Shown here: positions 7,990 through 16,167 of the stretch, one piece after another
How the letters are laid out: every line of letters begins with the position of its first letter
Numbering within the stretch: position 1 is the stretch's first letter
Origin: Nonomuraea antri
GTDB lineage: Bacteria > Actinomycetota > Actinomycetes > Streptosporangiales > Streptosporangiaceae
Direction: 5' to 3'
Assembly (NCBI RefSeq): GCF_013283785.1
Contig: NZ_JABCPZ010000016.1
Location: forward strand, 1 to 64,000
Length of the DNA: 64,000 nucleotides
Notes under the pieces: model-generated
Database searches by the model: none
Seen by the model: only the letters and a program-made list of their open reading frames with translations
What the model was told of the DNA's origin: nothing
Made by a program: the position numbers and the translations under genes

Positions 7990-8469
7990 ATGACACCATC
8001 GCGCCTGGTCAGCAGCTGCGCCCGCGCGGCGACCGCCGAGGAGGCGGCCTTCAGGATCGACTATCCCCTCTCGGCCGCCAGGAACACCCGGGTGGTGGCG
8101 CTGGACGCCGCGGCCGAGCAGATCGTGCGCCGGGCGGCGCGGATGCGGTGGGCGCAGGCGAAGTTCTACCTCGCCGCCGATCCCGGGCACCACCTCGTCA
8201 CCCTGTCCGGCGAGAGCGTGCCGCTGGCCGGGGAACTGGCGGACAGCAACACCCTCATGCTCGTCTCGACCAGCGGAGAGAACGCCGAGGCGGCCGCGAC
8301 CATCGGCGCGGCCTGCAAGGTGCGCGGCATCATGACGGCGGGCCTGGCCGTCACACCGGGGCGGCTGACCAGCGAGGCGCTGTTCGCGCTGCGGCCCCAC
8401 GCCCGCATGCTGCTGGTCCCCGCCGAGGAGGACGACCTCTTCGAGCTGCTCAGGGCGACCCGCGCATGA
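7990..8469 (+). CDS. Unrecognised 159-residue protein, possible Rossmann/SIS-like fold
   Basis: I do not recognise this protein. It is soluble, rich in alanine, and has a glycine/serine segment LMLVSTSGENAEAAATIGAACKVRG that resembles the nucleotide- or sugar-phosphate-binding turn of SIS domains, but the similarity is weak. GAGGAG lies 7 bases before ATG 7990, so expression is likely. Its TGA overlaps the ATG of the PanB-like gene, so the two are translationally coupled and may work as a pair. No membrane segment, signal peptide or metal motif is visible. Confidence 0.75.
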   Translation: MTPSRLVSSCARAATAEEAAFRIDYPLSAARNTRVVALDAAAEQIVRRAARMRWAQAKFYLAADPGHHLVTLSGESVPLAGELADSNTLMLVSTSGENAEAAATIGAACKVRGIMTAGLAVTPGRLTSEALFALRPHARMLLVPAEEDDLFELLRATRA

Positions 8470-9296
8470 GCGCCGCGACCGCGTCCGGCAAGGTGACCGT
8501 CCCGTCGCTGCGGGCGATGAAGGCCGCCGGGGACAAGAGCGTCTGCCTCGTCGCCTGGGACTACCAGATGGCGCGCATCGCCGACCGGGTGGGCGTCGAG
8601 ATCGTCTCGGTGGGCGACACCGTCGGGGTGAACCTCTGGGGCCAGCCGCATCCGCTGCGGATCACCATGGAGGAGATGCTGGTCGTGGCGAAGGCGGTGC
8701 GGCGCGGGGTCAGCCGCGCGCTGCTGAGCTGCGACTTCCCGTTCGGCCCGCTGCAGGAGGGCCCGGCCGCGGCCGTCCGCGCCGCCGTCCGGCTGGTCAA
8801 GGAGGCCGGCGCCGACCTGGTCAAGCTCGACGGCGCGGCGAGCTTCCCCGAGGCCGTGGAGGCGGTGACCCGGGCCGGCATCCCCGTCTTCGCGCAGTTC
8901 GGGATCACCCCGCAGACCGCGCTCAAGCACGGCGTCGAGTACTCGGCGGCCGCGTCCGCGCGCGTTCCCGACGAGCTGCTGGACGAGCTGGTCGGCGAGG
9001 CCAGGCGGCTGGAGTCGGCCGGCGCCATCGCGCTCAACTTCACCAACTCCGGTCCCGTCGTGGGGCCGGCCGTGGTCGAGGCGGTGTCGATCCCCGTGCT
9101 GGGCGGCTTCGGCGGCGGGCCGTGGCTCGACGGCCGGATCAGGATGACCACCGCCGCGCTCGGCTACTCCGCCGACAACCTCGACCACGAGCCCGACACC
9201 TACCTCAACGTCGCCCGCCTCGCCTACGACGCGCTCAGCCGGTGCGCGGCCGACATCCGCGCCGGGCGGCAGATCCGCGGCGGCATCACGATCTAG
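8466..9296 (+). CDS. PanB-like TIM-barrel protein with altered active site
   Basis: A 276-residue protein aligned by eye with ketopantoate hydroxymethyltransferase. VSVGDTVG matches the PanB VGDSLG metal loop, SCDFPFG the second Asp loop, VKLDGA the VKIEGG loop, and FGITPQ the LGLTPQ segment. The PanB general base (Glu181 in E. coli, in LVLECVP) aligns with Asn in ALNFTN, and the third metal ligand Glu is Asp. It is therefore unlikely to make pantoate; a different aldol, C-C lyase or hydrolase reaction on a pathway intermediate is more plausible. Its start overlaps the preceding stop and it is followed 9 bp later by the alpha/beta-hydrolase-fold gene. Confidence 0.8.
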   Translation: MSAATASGKVTVPSLRAMKAAGDKSVCLVAWDYQMARIADRVGVEIVSVGDTVGVNLWGQPHPLRITMEEMLVVAKAVRRGVSRALLSCDFPFGPLQEGPAAAVRAAVRLVKEAGADLVKLDGAASFPEAVEAVTRAGIPVFAQFGITPQTALKHGVEYSAAASARVPDELLDELVGEARRLESAGAIALNFTNSGPVVGPAVVEAVSIPVLGGFGGGPWLDGRIRMTTAALGYSADNLDHEPDTYLNVARLAYDALSRCAADIRAGRQIRGGITI

Positions 9297-9304
9297 GAGG
9301 CTCC

Positions 9305-10153
9305 ATGCCCTTCGCCGACCTCGACGGCATCCGCACCCGCTACGAGACGGTGGGACAGGGCCCGGCGCTGCTGATGTTCAGCCCGGGCGGCTTCGACTCC
9401 GGGCTGGAGAACTGGACCGGCTTCGGCCGCTACCGTGACCTGGGCTTCGTCGAGGCGTTCGCGCCGCACTACACCTGCGTGATCTTCGACCGGCGCGAGG
9501 CCGCCGCGTCGGGCGGCCGGGTCGAGCGGCTGACCTGGGACAAGTACGCCGGCCAGGCGCTCGCGCTGCTCGACCACCTCGGCATCGACTCCGCCCACAC
9601 GATGGGGGGCTGCGTGGGCTGCTCGACGGCCGCCGCGCTCGCCGTCGCGGCCCCGGACCGGGTGCGGAGCATGGTGCTCTTCTCCCCCGCCGGCGGGCCC
9701 CGCTACCGGATGGCCCAGCACCGGCGCTTCGCGCGGCATCTGGCGTTCGTCGCCGAGCGGGGGCTGGGCGCGGTCGCCGAGCTGGCCCGCGCCACGACGG
9801 ACGGCTTCGGCAAGGACCCGCGGGTCGGCCCGTGGGCGGCTCCGCTGCGTACCGACGAGGCGTTCGCCGCGTCCTACGCCGCGCTCGACCCGGCCCGCTA
9901 CGAGCTGGTCGTGACGGGCAGCGTGGGCGGGCTCTTCGACCGCGACACCGTCCCAGGCCCGGGGGCCGAGGAGCTGATGACGCTCGACGTGCCGGCGCTG
10001 ATCGTGCCCGGCCAGGACGCCTCGCACGCGCCGTCGGCCGCGCGCTATCTCCAGGAGTGCCTGCCCGTCCACGAGTACTGGGACGTCCCGGTGGCCGAGC
10101 AGACCGCGCGGACGGCTCCGGCCCGCATCCTGGAGTTCCTCCGCTCTCACTGA
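9305..10153 (+). CDS. Alpha/beta-hydrolase-fold protein with Cys at the nucleophile position
   Basis: A 282-residue protein of the alpha/beta-hydrolase fold (FSPGGFDSG oxyanion loop, VIFDRREAAASG, later DVPALIVPGQDASHAP). The elbow is GGCVGCS, placing Cys103 where serine normally sits. At the C-terminus, DVPVAEQTARTAPARILEFL lacks the usual catalytic histidine. AGGAGG is ideally placed before ATG 9305. As last gene of the Rieske unit it could be a meta-cleavage-product or lactone hydrolase, or an isomerase/lyase that reuses the fold. The 3' end overlaps the convergent RpiB gene by 7 bp. Confidence 0.85.
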   Translation: MPFADLDGIRTRYETVGQGPALLMFSPGGFDSGLENWTGFGRYRDLGFVEAFAPHYTCVIFDRREAAASGGRVERLTWDKYAGQALALLDHLGIDSAHTMGGCVGCSTAAALAVAAPDRVRSMVLFSPAGGPRYRMAQHRRFARHLAFVAERGLGAVAELARATTDGFGKDPRVGPWAAPLRTDEAFAASYAALDPARYELVVTGSVGGLFDRDTVPGPGAEELMTLDVPALIVPGQDASHAPSAARYLQECLPVHEYWDVPVAEQTARTAPARILEFLRSH

Positions 10154-10611
10154 CCGGCGGACCCGAGCCGACCGGCGTCTTCGAGCGCGCCGATCTGCGC
10201 CACCCGGGCCGCGTGCACACCGCCCTTGAACGGCGTGGCGAGCCACAACGCGAGCAGGTCCTCGGCCTCGTCGTCGCCGAGGACCTTGGTGCCCAGCACC
10301 ATCACGTTGGCGTCGTTGTTGCCACGGGAGATCTCGACCGCGAAGCGGCTGTAGGCCAGCCCGGCGCGCACGCCGCGCACCTTGTTGCAGGCGATCACCT
10401 CGCCCTGGCCGCTGCCGCCGATGACGACGCCGAGGTCGGCCTCCCCCGCGGCCACCCGCCGGCCCACCGCGGCGCACAGCGGCGGGTAGTCGGCGAGGTC
10501 GGCCGTGTGGGTGCCGAGGTCGTCGACCAGGTGGCCGCGTGCCGTCAGCCAGCCGGTCAGCCGGCTCTTGAGCGCGACACCGTGGTGGTCGCCGGCGATC
10601 ACGACGCGCAC
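10147..10611 (-). CDS. rpiB: RpiB/LacAB-family sugar-phosphate isomerase
   Basis: A 154-residue member of the RpiB/LacAB family: start VRVVIAGDHHGVALK, then VVIGGSGQGEVIACNKVRGVRAGLA and GNNDANVMVLGTKVLG. The loop has GSGQGE rather than the CGTG of the E. coli enzyme, resembling the mycobacterial subtype that uses glutamate instead of cysteine as base. GTG 10611 starts one codon after the stop of the upstream decarboxylase-like gene, so they form an operon. Ribose-5-phosphate isomerase B is the best family name, but its place in a catabolic regulon suggests it may isomerise a hydroxy-keto acid or sugar acid. Confidence 0.85.
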   Translation of the reverse strand: MRVVIAGDHHGVALKSRLTGWLTARGHLVDDLGTHTADLADYPPLCAAVGRRVAAGEADLGVVIGGSGQGEVIACNKVRGVRAGLAYSRFAVEISRGNNDANVMVLGTKVLGDDEAEDLLALWLATPFKGGVHAARVAQIGALEDAGRLGSAGQ

Positions 10612-10614
10612 GGC

Positions 10615-11547
10615 TCAGCCCGCCAGCTTCAGGGTGGCGGGCGCGAACAGGTCCTCGATCCTGGCCGGCGCGGCGAGGATGCGCTGCCGCACGGCATGAC
10701 CCATGAGCTCCTCCAGGACGGCCCGGTTGGGCTCCAGCCCGTACGGCAGGGGGTCCGCGCCGGTCTCGGCCAGCACGCGGGCGTACATCCGGTCGGTGGC
10801 GTCGGCCACCTCCCCTGACCTGAGCCGTTCGACGTAGCGCCGCTTGGACTCGGCGAACGCCTCGAAGACGGCGGCGGCGATCCCCGGCCGCTCGGCCAGG
10901 ACGTCGTCCTTGACGACCACGAGATGGTTGATCGGGTACAGGCCGCGCGAGCGCAGGGCGGCGAAGCCGGCCTCGACGGGGTCGGCGATGAGCGGCGCGA
11001 GGTCCGGGTCGTCGGTGTCGACGCCGATCACCGCGTCGAGCTCACCCGCCTTCAGCAGGTCGACCAGCGTGCGGCCGGCGGGGGCCGAGACGACGTTGGC
11101 GGGCGGCCGGTAGCCGGCGACGTGCTCGTCACCGGAGCGCACCCACGTGACCGAGTCGAGGTCGAGCCCGCCCTCGGTGCCCAGGATCGCCCGGCCCCAG
11201 ACGCCCGTGGTGACCGTGTAGCCGCGGTTGACGCCGACCCGCCGGCCGCTCAGCTGCCCGGCCTCGGTGATCGAGCCGTCGCCGCGCACCAGGATCGCGC
11301 CGTGGTGGAAGCCGCGGACCAGGAAGATCGGCAGCGCGTTGAAGCGCACGCCGTGCTCGCGGGCGCACAGGTAGGTGGTCAGCGCCATCTCACTGACGTC
11401 GTAGGCCAGGTCGCGGACCATCTTGCGGAACCCCTGGACGAGGACCGCCTCCTGGGCGAACTCGAGCGGGAAGCCCTCGGGAGCCACGCTCCCGTCGATG
11501 ACGGCCCGGTTGTTGCCCTGGGCTCGGGTGAGAGTTACGCAACGCAT
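10615..11547 (-). CDS. 4,5-dihydroxyphthalate decarboxylase-like protein (paralog A)
   Basis: A 310-residue protein with the periplasmic-binding-protein fold of the Pht5/4,5-dihydroxyphthalate decarboxylase family, which has no signal peptide and acts in the cytoplasm. Visible family segments are DVSEMALTTYLCAR, FHHGAILVRGDGSI, GRRVGVNRGYTVTTGVWGR, and the late GLYPINHLVVVKDDVL. It probably removes a carboxyl group from a hydroxylated aromatic diacid. There is no clear ribosome-binding site before ATG 11547, which lies very close to the operator/promoter region, so the mRNA may be leaderless. It is divergent from the dehydrogenase operon and forms a two-gene unit with rpiB. A paralog sits at 14434-15420. 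Confidence 0.82.
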   Translation of the reverse strand: MRCVTLTRAQGNNRAVIDGSVAPEGFPLEFAQEAVLVQGFRKMVRDLAYDVSEMALTTYLCAREHGVRFNALPIFLVRGFHHGAILVRGDGSITEAGQLSGRRVGVNRGYTVTTGVWGRAILGTEGGLDLDSVTWVRSGDEHVAGYRPPANVVSAPAGRTLVDLLKAGELDAVIGVDTDDPDLAPLIADPVEAGFAALRSRGLYPINHLVVVKDDVLAERPGIAAAVFEAFAESKRRYVERLRSGEVADATDRMYARVLAETGADPLPYGLEPNRAVLEELMGHAVRQRILAAPARIEDLFAPATLKLAG

Positions 11548-11576
11548 TGGCCTATGGTACTAATGGCATGACCATT
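11534..11576 (+). promoter_or_regulatory. Divergent promoter with operator O5
   Basis: TTACGC (11534-11539) and TACTAA (11558-11563) at 18-bp spacing form a plausible promoter for the dehydrogenase operon. AATGGCATGACCATT (11562-11576) is a perfect 5-5-5 inverted repeat (AATGG/CCATT) overlapping the -10 end, the cleanest copy of the regulon motif. Confidence 0.75.
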
Positions 11577-11593
11577 TGGCCATAAGGAGCGAC

Positions 11594-12739
11594 ATGAGCG
11601 ACACAGTGCGCGCGGCGGTGCGCGTCGCGCCAGGCACGACCGAGATGCAGGAGTTCCCCTTCCCGGCGATCGACGCGGATTCGGCGCTGCTGCGGGTGGA
11701 GGTCGCCGGCATCTGCGGCACCGACGTGAAGATGTACGGCAGCCCGCCGAGCGCGATCCACGGCCAGGTGATCATGGGCCATGAGAACGTCGGCGTGATC
11801 GCCCAGGCCGGCGCCCGCTTCAAGGCCCGGCACGGCCTGAGCGAGGGCGACCGGGTCTTCGTCGAGCACTATGTCGGCTGCTTCACCTGCGAGTGGTGCC
11901 GCATCGGCGAGTACCGCCACTGCGCGGCCACCGACTGGCGCACCAACCCCGACGCCCGCCGCTACGGCTACACCTCGGCGGAGAACCCCGGCACCCTGTG
12001 GGGCGGCTTCAGCGAGTACATGTACCTGCCGTGGAACGCCGTGCTCCACCGCGTGCCCGACACCGTCACCGCCGAGCTCGCCGGCCTGGTCACCCCCCTG
12101 TCGAACGGCATCGAGTGGGCGCTGCGCGCGGCCGGCGTCGGCTACGGCCACACCGTGCTGATCCAGGGCCCCGGCCAGCAGGGCCTCTCCCAGGTGGTGG
12201 CCTGCAAGCAGGCCGGCGCCGCGCGGATCATCGTCAGCGGCACCACCCGCGACCGGGCCAGGCTCGACCTGGCCCGCGAACTCGGCGCCGACGACGTCGT
12301 CGACGTCCTGACGCAGGACCCGCTGGAGCAGGTCATGGACCTCACCGGCGGCCGCGGGGTGGACTTCGTGCTCGACTGCACCTCGCGCGCCGGGACCGCG
12401 CCCGTGCTGCTCGGCATCGACGCGCTGGTGCGCAGGGAGGGCACGCTGCTCGTCCAGGGCGAGCTGGCCGCCTTCCCGGACTTCCCGATCAAGAAGCTGA
12501 CCGAGAAGGCGATCACCGTCAAGAGCGCCCGCGGTCACTCGTTCAAGTCCTGCGAGCTCGCCCTCGACCAGCTCGCCTCCGGCCGCTTCCCGCTGGAGCG
12601 GCTGGCCACCCACCGCTACGGCATCGACCAGGTCGACCACGCCATCCGCGTGCTGGCGGGCGAGACCGAGGAGGACGCCATCCACATCTCGCTCATGCCC
12701 GAGCTGATCGGCCAGGCCGGTGGGGCGGTGGCCCGGTGA
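11594..12739 (+). CDS. Zinc-dependent medium-chain dehydrogenase
   Basis: A 381-residue alcohol/threonine-dehydrogenase-type MDR enzyme. Catalytic zinc ligands are in GICGTD and GHENVG; the structural zinc cysteines are in [15 protein letters not shown]. The nucleotide fold is marked by [15 protein letters not shown], and [26 protein letters not shown] is typical of the family. ATG 11594 is chosen over ATG 11576 because AAGGAG lies just before it. It would oxidise an alcohol or dihydrodiol intermediate with NAD(P). First of a five-gene operon whose members overlap or nearly touch. Confidence 0.9.
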   Translation: MSDTVRAAVRVAPGTTEMQEFPFPAIDADSALLRVEVAGICGTDVKMYGSPPSAIHGQVIMGHENVGVIAQAGARFKARHGLSEGDRVFVEHYVGCFTCEWCRIGEYRHCAATDWRTNPDARRYGYTSAENPGTLWGGFSEYMYLPWNAVLHRVPDTVTAELAGLVTPLSNGIEWALRAAGVGYGHTVLIQGPGQQGLSQVVACKQAGAARIIVSGTTRDRARLDLARELGADDVVDVLTQDPLEQVMDLTGGRGVDFVLDCTSRAGTAPVLLGIDALVRREGTLLVQGELAAFPDFPIKKLTEKAITVKSARGHSFKSCELALDQLASGRFPLERLATHRYGIDQVDHAIRVLAGETEEDAIHISLMPELIGQAGGAVAR

Positions 12740-13440
12740 ACGGCATCGTCGTCACCGATCCGCCGCGCACCCCGGCCGGCCTGCGCGACGGCCTCGGCAG
12801 ATACGGCGTCGCCACCGTCCACGAGGCGCAGGGCCGCACCGGGCTGCTGGCGCCGTCCATCTCCCCGGTCTACCGGGGCGCGCACGTCACCGGCACGGCG
12901 GTCACGGTCAGCGTGCCGCCTGGCGACAACTGGATGATCCACGTCGCCGTCGAGCAGTGCCGGCCGGGCGACGTCGTCGTGGTGTCGCCGACCTCGCCGT
13001 CGGACGCCGGCTACTTCGGCGACCTGCTGGCGACCTCGCTGCAGGCGCGCGGGGTGCGCGGCATCGTGGTCGACGCCGGCGTGCGCGACGTCGCCGAGCT
13101 CGAGGCGATGCGCTTCCCCGCCTGGTCGAGATGCGTCTCGGCCGAGGGCACGGTCAAGGAGACCCTCGGCGCGGTGAACGTGCCGATCGTCTGCGCCGGG
13201 CGGCTGGTCGAGCCGGGCGACGTGATCGTCGCCGACGACGACGGCGTGGTGGTCGTCCGCAGGGCCGAGGCGGCGGCCGTGCTCGCGGCCGCCGAGGCGC
13301 GCGAGGAGAAGGAGGCGCTCTCCCGCCTGCGCTACGCCGACGGCGAGCTGGGGCTGGACGTGAACGCCATGCGCGAGCGGCTCGAACGCAAGGGCCTGCG
13401 CTACCTCGACCACGAGACCTACCGGAGGGAGCACGGATGA
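12736..13440 (+). CDS. RraA-fold 4-carboxy-4-hydroxy-2-oxoadipate aldolase (LigK/ProA type)
   Basis: A 234-residue protein of the RraA/HMG-CHA aldolase family. The active-site Arg-Asp pair is in [15 protein letters not shown], with [12 protein letters not shown] and [23 protein letters not shown] as further family segments. The enzyme splits 4-carboxy-4-hydroxy-2-oxoadipate into pyruvate and oxaloacetate, the last step of protocatechuate 4,5-cleavage and gallate pathways, using a divalent metal. The long C-terminal helix (residues about 180-234) is normal for the aldolases and absent in the RNase E regulator RraA. GTG 12736 overlaps the dehydrogenase stop and the TGA overlaps the ATG of the LigJ-like gene. 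Confidence 0.87.
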   Translation: MNGIVVTDPPRTPAGLRDGLGRYGVATVHEAQGRTGLLAPSISPVYRGAHVTGTAVTVSVPPGDNWMIHVAVEQCRPGDVVVVSPTSPSDAGYFGDLLATSLQARGVRGIVVDAGVRDVAELEAMRFPAWSRCVSAEGTVKETLGAVNVPIVCAGRLVEPGDVIVADDDGVVVVRRAEAAAVLAAAEAREEKEALSRLRYADGELGLDVNAMRERLERKGLRYLDHETYRREHG

Positions 13441-14432
13441 TCATCGACGTCCACGGCCACTACACCACCGCCCCGCCCGCGCTCCAGGCCTTCCGCGACG
13501 CCCAGCTCGCCGGCGGCGCCGCCGCCATGGCCCCCGTCTCCGACGACGAGTTGCGGGAGAGCGTCGAGGGCAACCAGCTACGCGTCCTGCGCGAGCGCGG
13601 CGGCGACGTGATGCTGTTCTCCCCCAAGGCCTCGGCCATGGAGCACCACGTGCCCGGCGCCGCCGTGGCCGACGCGTGGGCCCGCGCGTCCAACGACCTG
13701 GTCCACCGGCTCTGCGAGCTGTACCCGCGCCACTTCGCCCCGGTCGCGCAGCTGCCGCAGACGCCCGGCGGCGACCTCGGCGGCGTGCTCGCCGAGCTGC
13801 GCCGGACGGTCGGTGAGCTGGGCTTCGTCGGCTGCAACCTCAACCCCGACCCGTCGGGCACCTGGGCGGGGCTGCCGCTCACCGACGAGTCGTGGTTCCC
13901 GCTGTACGAGGCGCTCCAGGAGCTGGACGTCCCGGCCATGGTGCACGTCTCGACCGCGTGCAACCCGAACTTCCACACCCTCGGCGCGCACTACCTCAAC
14001 GCCGACACCAGCGTCTTCGTCCAGCTGCTGCAGAGCGACCTGTTCCGGCGCTTCCCCGGCCTGCGCCTGGTCATCCCGCACGGCGGGGGCGCGGTCCCCT
14101 ACCACTGGGGCCGCTACCGGGGGCTGGCGACGCGCAACGGCTGGCCGGATCCGGCCGGGCTGCTCGGCAACGTCTTCTTCGACACCGCGGTCTACCACCA
14201 GGCCGGCATCGACCTGCTGACGCGCGTCGTCCCGGCCGCGAACGTGCTGTTCGCCTCGGAGATGCTCGGCGCGGTGCGCGGCGCGGACCCCGACACCGGC
14301 ATCGCCTGGGACGACACGCTGAGGTACGTCGAGGCCGCGGGCCTGTCCCCCGCCGACCGGACGGCCGTCCTGGAGGCGAACGCGCTGCGGGTCTACCCCC
14401 GGCTCGCGACCCGACTCACAACAGGGGCCTGA
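13437..14432 (+). CDS. Amidohydrolase-fold 4-oxalomesaconate hydratase-like protein (LigJ type)
   Basis: A 331-residue amidohydrolase-2 protein starting [16 protein letters not shown], with metal histidines H6 and H8. Further family segments are [61 protein letters not shown] and [11 protein letters not shown]. This matches 4-oxalomesaconate hydratases of meta-cleavage pathways better than the ACMSD or resorcylate decarboxylase branches of the fold. Directly coupled to the aldolase that uses the hydratase product, which supports both assignments. ATG 13437 overlaps the aldolase TGA. Confidence 0.86.
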   Translation: MIIDVHGHYTTAPPALQAFRDAQLAGGAAAMAPVSDDELRESVEGNQLRVLRERGGDVMLFSPKASAMEHHVPGAAVADAWARASNDLVHRLCELYPRHFAPVAQLPQTPGGDLGGVLAELRRTVGELGFVGCNLNPDPSGTWAGLPLTDESWFPLYEALQELDVPAMVHVSTACNPNFHTLGAHYLNADTSVFVQLLQSDLFRRFPGLRLVIPHGGGAVPYHWGRYRGLATRNGWPDPAGLLGNVFFDTAVYHQAGIDLLTRVVPAANVLFASEMLGAVRGADPDTGIAWDDTLRYVEAAGLSPADRTAVLEANALRVYPRLATRLTTGA

Positions 14433-14433
14433 C

Positions 14434-15420
14434 ATGGGCAGACTCGGATTGACCCTCGCCTGCGGCGACTACGACCGCACCCGCGCGCTCGAGGACGGCA
14501 GCATCCGCCCCGACGGCATCGACCTGACCTACCTGCGGCTCCCGGTCGAGGAGACCTTCTTCCGCATGTTGCAGCACCGCGAGTTCGACGTGGCGGAGAT
14601 GTCGCTGTCGACGTACGTCGCCACGCTCGACGCGGAGACGCCGCCGTTCGTGGCGCTGCCCGTCTTCACCTCGCGGATGTTCCGGCACGGCGGCATCTAC
14701 CTCAACGCCGGAGCCGGCATCGAGCAGCCGTCCGACCTGCGCGGCAAGCGCGTCGGCAACCCGGAGTTCCAGCTCACCGCGGGCGTGTGGATCCGCGGCA
14801 TCCTGGCCGAGCACCACGGCGTGCCGCTCGACTCGGTCACCTACGTCTCCGGCGGCCAGGAGTCGCCGGGGCGCGTGGAGAAGGGCCGGGTCGAGACGCC
14901 GTTCAGGATGGAGACGGCGCCGCCCGGCCGAACTCTGTCCGACCTGCTGGCGACCGGCGAGATCGACGCGCTCTACACCCCGCGCGTGCCCAGCCCCTTC
15001 CAGCAGGGGGATCCCCGGGTCAGGCGGCTGTTCCCCGACGTCGCCGTGGCGGAGCGCGCCTACTTCGCCGCGACGGGCATCTTCCCGATCATGCATGTGG
15101 TGGTCGTCCGCCGCGACGTCTACGAGCGGTACCGCTGGGTGGCGCAGTCGCTGTGCAAGGCGTTCACGGCCGCGCGCGACGACGCCTACGGCCGGATCTA
15201 CGACTCCTCCGCGCTGCGTTTCATGACCCCGTGGCTGATCCAGGAGATCGAGCAGGCCCGTGACCTGCTCGGCGCCGACTACTGGTCCTACGGCGTGGCG
15301 GCGAACCGGCACGTGCTGGCCACGTTCCTGCGTTACCACCACGAGCAAGGTCTGTCGCGCGTGCTCCGCGAGCCGGAGGCGATCTTCGCCCCGGAGAGCC
15401 TGGAGGCGTTCGTCATCTGA
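14434..15420 (+). CDS. 4,5-dihydroxyphthalate decarboxylase-like protein (paralog B)
   Basis: A 328-residue cytoplasmic protein of the same family as 10615-11547, opening MGRLGLTLACGDYDRTRALEDG. Shared segments are DVAEMSLSTYVATL, FRHGGIYLNAGAGIEQPSDLRGKRVG, and FPIMHVVVVRRDVYERYRW. It lacks a signal peptide, arguing against a role as an ABC binding protein despite the fold. Likely reaction is decarboxylation of a dihydroxylated aromatic dicarboxylate. Two divergent paralogs in one locus suggest two substrates or two regioisomers. It starts 1 bp after the LigJ-like stop and its TGA overlaps the next ATG. Confidence 0.84.
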   Translation: MGRLGLTLACGDYDRTRALEDGSIRPDGIDLTYLRLPVEETFFRMLQHREFDVAEMSLSTYVATLDAETPPFVALPVFTSRMFRHGGIYLNAGAGIEQPSDLRGKRVGNPEFQLTAGVWIRGILAEHHGVPLDSVTYVSGGQESPGRVEKGRVETPFRMETAPPGRTLSDLLATGEIDALYTPRVPSPFQQGDPRVRRLFPDVAVAERAYFAATGIFPIMHVVVVRRDVYERYRWVAQSLCKAFTAARDDAYGRIYDSSALRFMTPWLIQEIEQARDLLGADYWSYGVAANRHVLATFLRYHHEQGLSRVLREPEAIFAPESLEAFVI

Positions 15421-16154
15421 TGGCCGGCGAACTCGACGAGTTGCGCAGGACGGTCGCGCTCGGCTGCCGCATCGTGGCGGCGGCCGGGCTGACCACGCCA
15501 CTGCTCGGGCACATCAGCCTGCGCGTCGGCCGGGACCGGGTCCTGGTCCGCTGCCGCGGCCCGCGTGAGCGCGGGCTGCTGTTCACCACCGTGGCCGACG
15601 TCCGGCTCGTCTCGCTCGACGACGAGGGTGACGTCGGCGACGGCTACCGGCTGCCCCACGAGTATCCGATCCATGCCGAGATCCTGCGCGCCCGCCCGGA
15701 CCTGGTGTCCGTGCTGCACGCCCACCCGCGCTCGGCGCTGCTCGGCGGGCTCGCGCGGGTGCCGCTCCGCCCGGTCTTCGGCGCCTACGACATCCCGGCG
15801 TTCCTGCTGGCCGACGGCGGCGTGCCCGTCTACCCGCACGCCGGTCTGGTGCGCACCGCCGCCGCGGGCGCGCGGCTGGCCCGCGTGCTCGGCGGATCCG
15901 CGGTCGTCCTGCTGCGCGGCCACGGGGTCGTGACGGCCGGGCAGGACGTGCCGCAGGCGCTGAGCCGGCTGCTCGCGCTCGACGAGCTGCTGCGGATCAG
16001 CGTCGAGCTGGCCCGGCTGGGCGCCGCGCCGGCCGAGGTCTCGGAGCAGGATCGCGCGCATCTGCCCGATCTGGGCGCGGCGTTCAACGAGCAGGCGCTG
16101 TGGCGCCACCACGTGGCGCTGCTGGAGCTGCGGGGGCTCGCCGACGCCGGCTGA
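15420..16154 (+). CDS. Class II aldolase/adducin-family decarboxylase or aldolase
   Basis: A 244-residue protein with the class II aldolase fold: LLGHISLRVG, the acid in HEYPIHAEIL, zinc histidines in HAHPRS, and a third in LLRGHGVVTAG. The family includes fuculose- and ribulose-phosphate aldolases, and also 3,4-dihydroxyphthalate decarboxylase (PhtC) of Gram-positive phthalate pathways. In this aromatic context the decarboxylase role is the better guess. ATG 15420 shares its first base with the preceding stop. Last gene of the five-gene unit; it converges with the reductase gene, 13 bp away, leaving no room for a long terminator. Confidence 0.85.
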   Translation: MAGELDELRRTVALGCRIVAAAGLTTPLLGHISLRVGRDRVLVRCRGPRERGLLFTTVADVRLVSLDDEGDVGDGYRLPHEYPIHAEILRARPDLVSVLHAHPRSALLGGLARVPLRPVFGAYDIPAFLLADGGVPVYPHAGLVRTAAAGARLARVLGGSAVVLLRGHGVVTAGQDVPQALSRLLALDELLRISVELARLGAAPAEVSEQDRAHLPDLGAAFNEQALWRHHVALLELRGLADAG

Positions 16155-16167
16155 TTCGCGACCGCGC

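Noticed and set aside
6686-7999. Long reverse-strand ORF (437 codons) opposite the Rieske gene
   Set aside because: Its product is Val/Ala/Gly/Arg-rich with no domain, as expected for the antisense of a high-GC gene. The plus-strand frame has complete Rieske and iron-site motifs.
8466-9296. Pantothenate biosynthesis (true panB)
   Set aside because: The general-base Glu is replaced, and the gene sits within a catabolic operon without panC, panD or panE.
14434-15420. ABC transporter substrate-binding protein
   Set aside because: The fold is of binding-protein type, but there is no signal peptide or lipobox and the gene is embedded in an enzyme operon; the decarboxylase-like family fits better.
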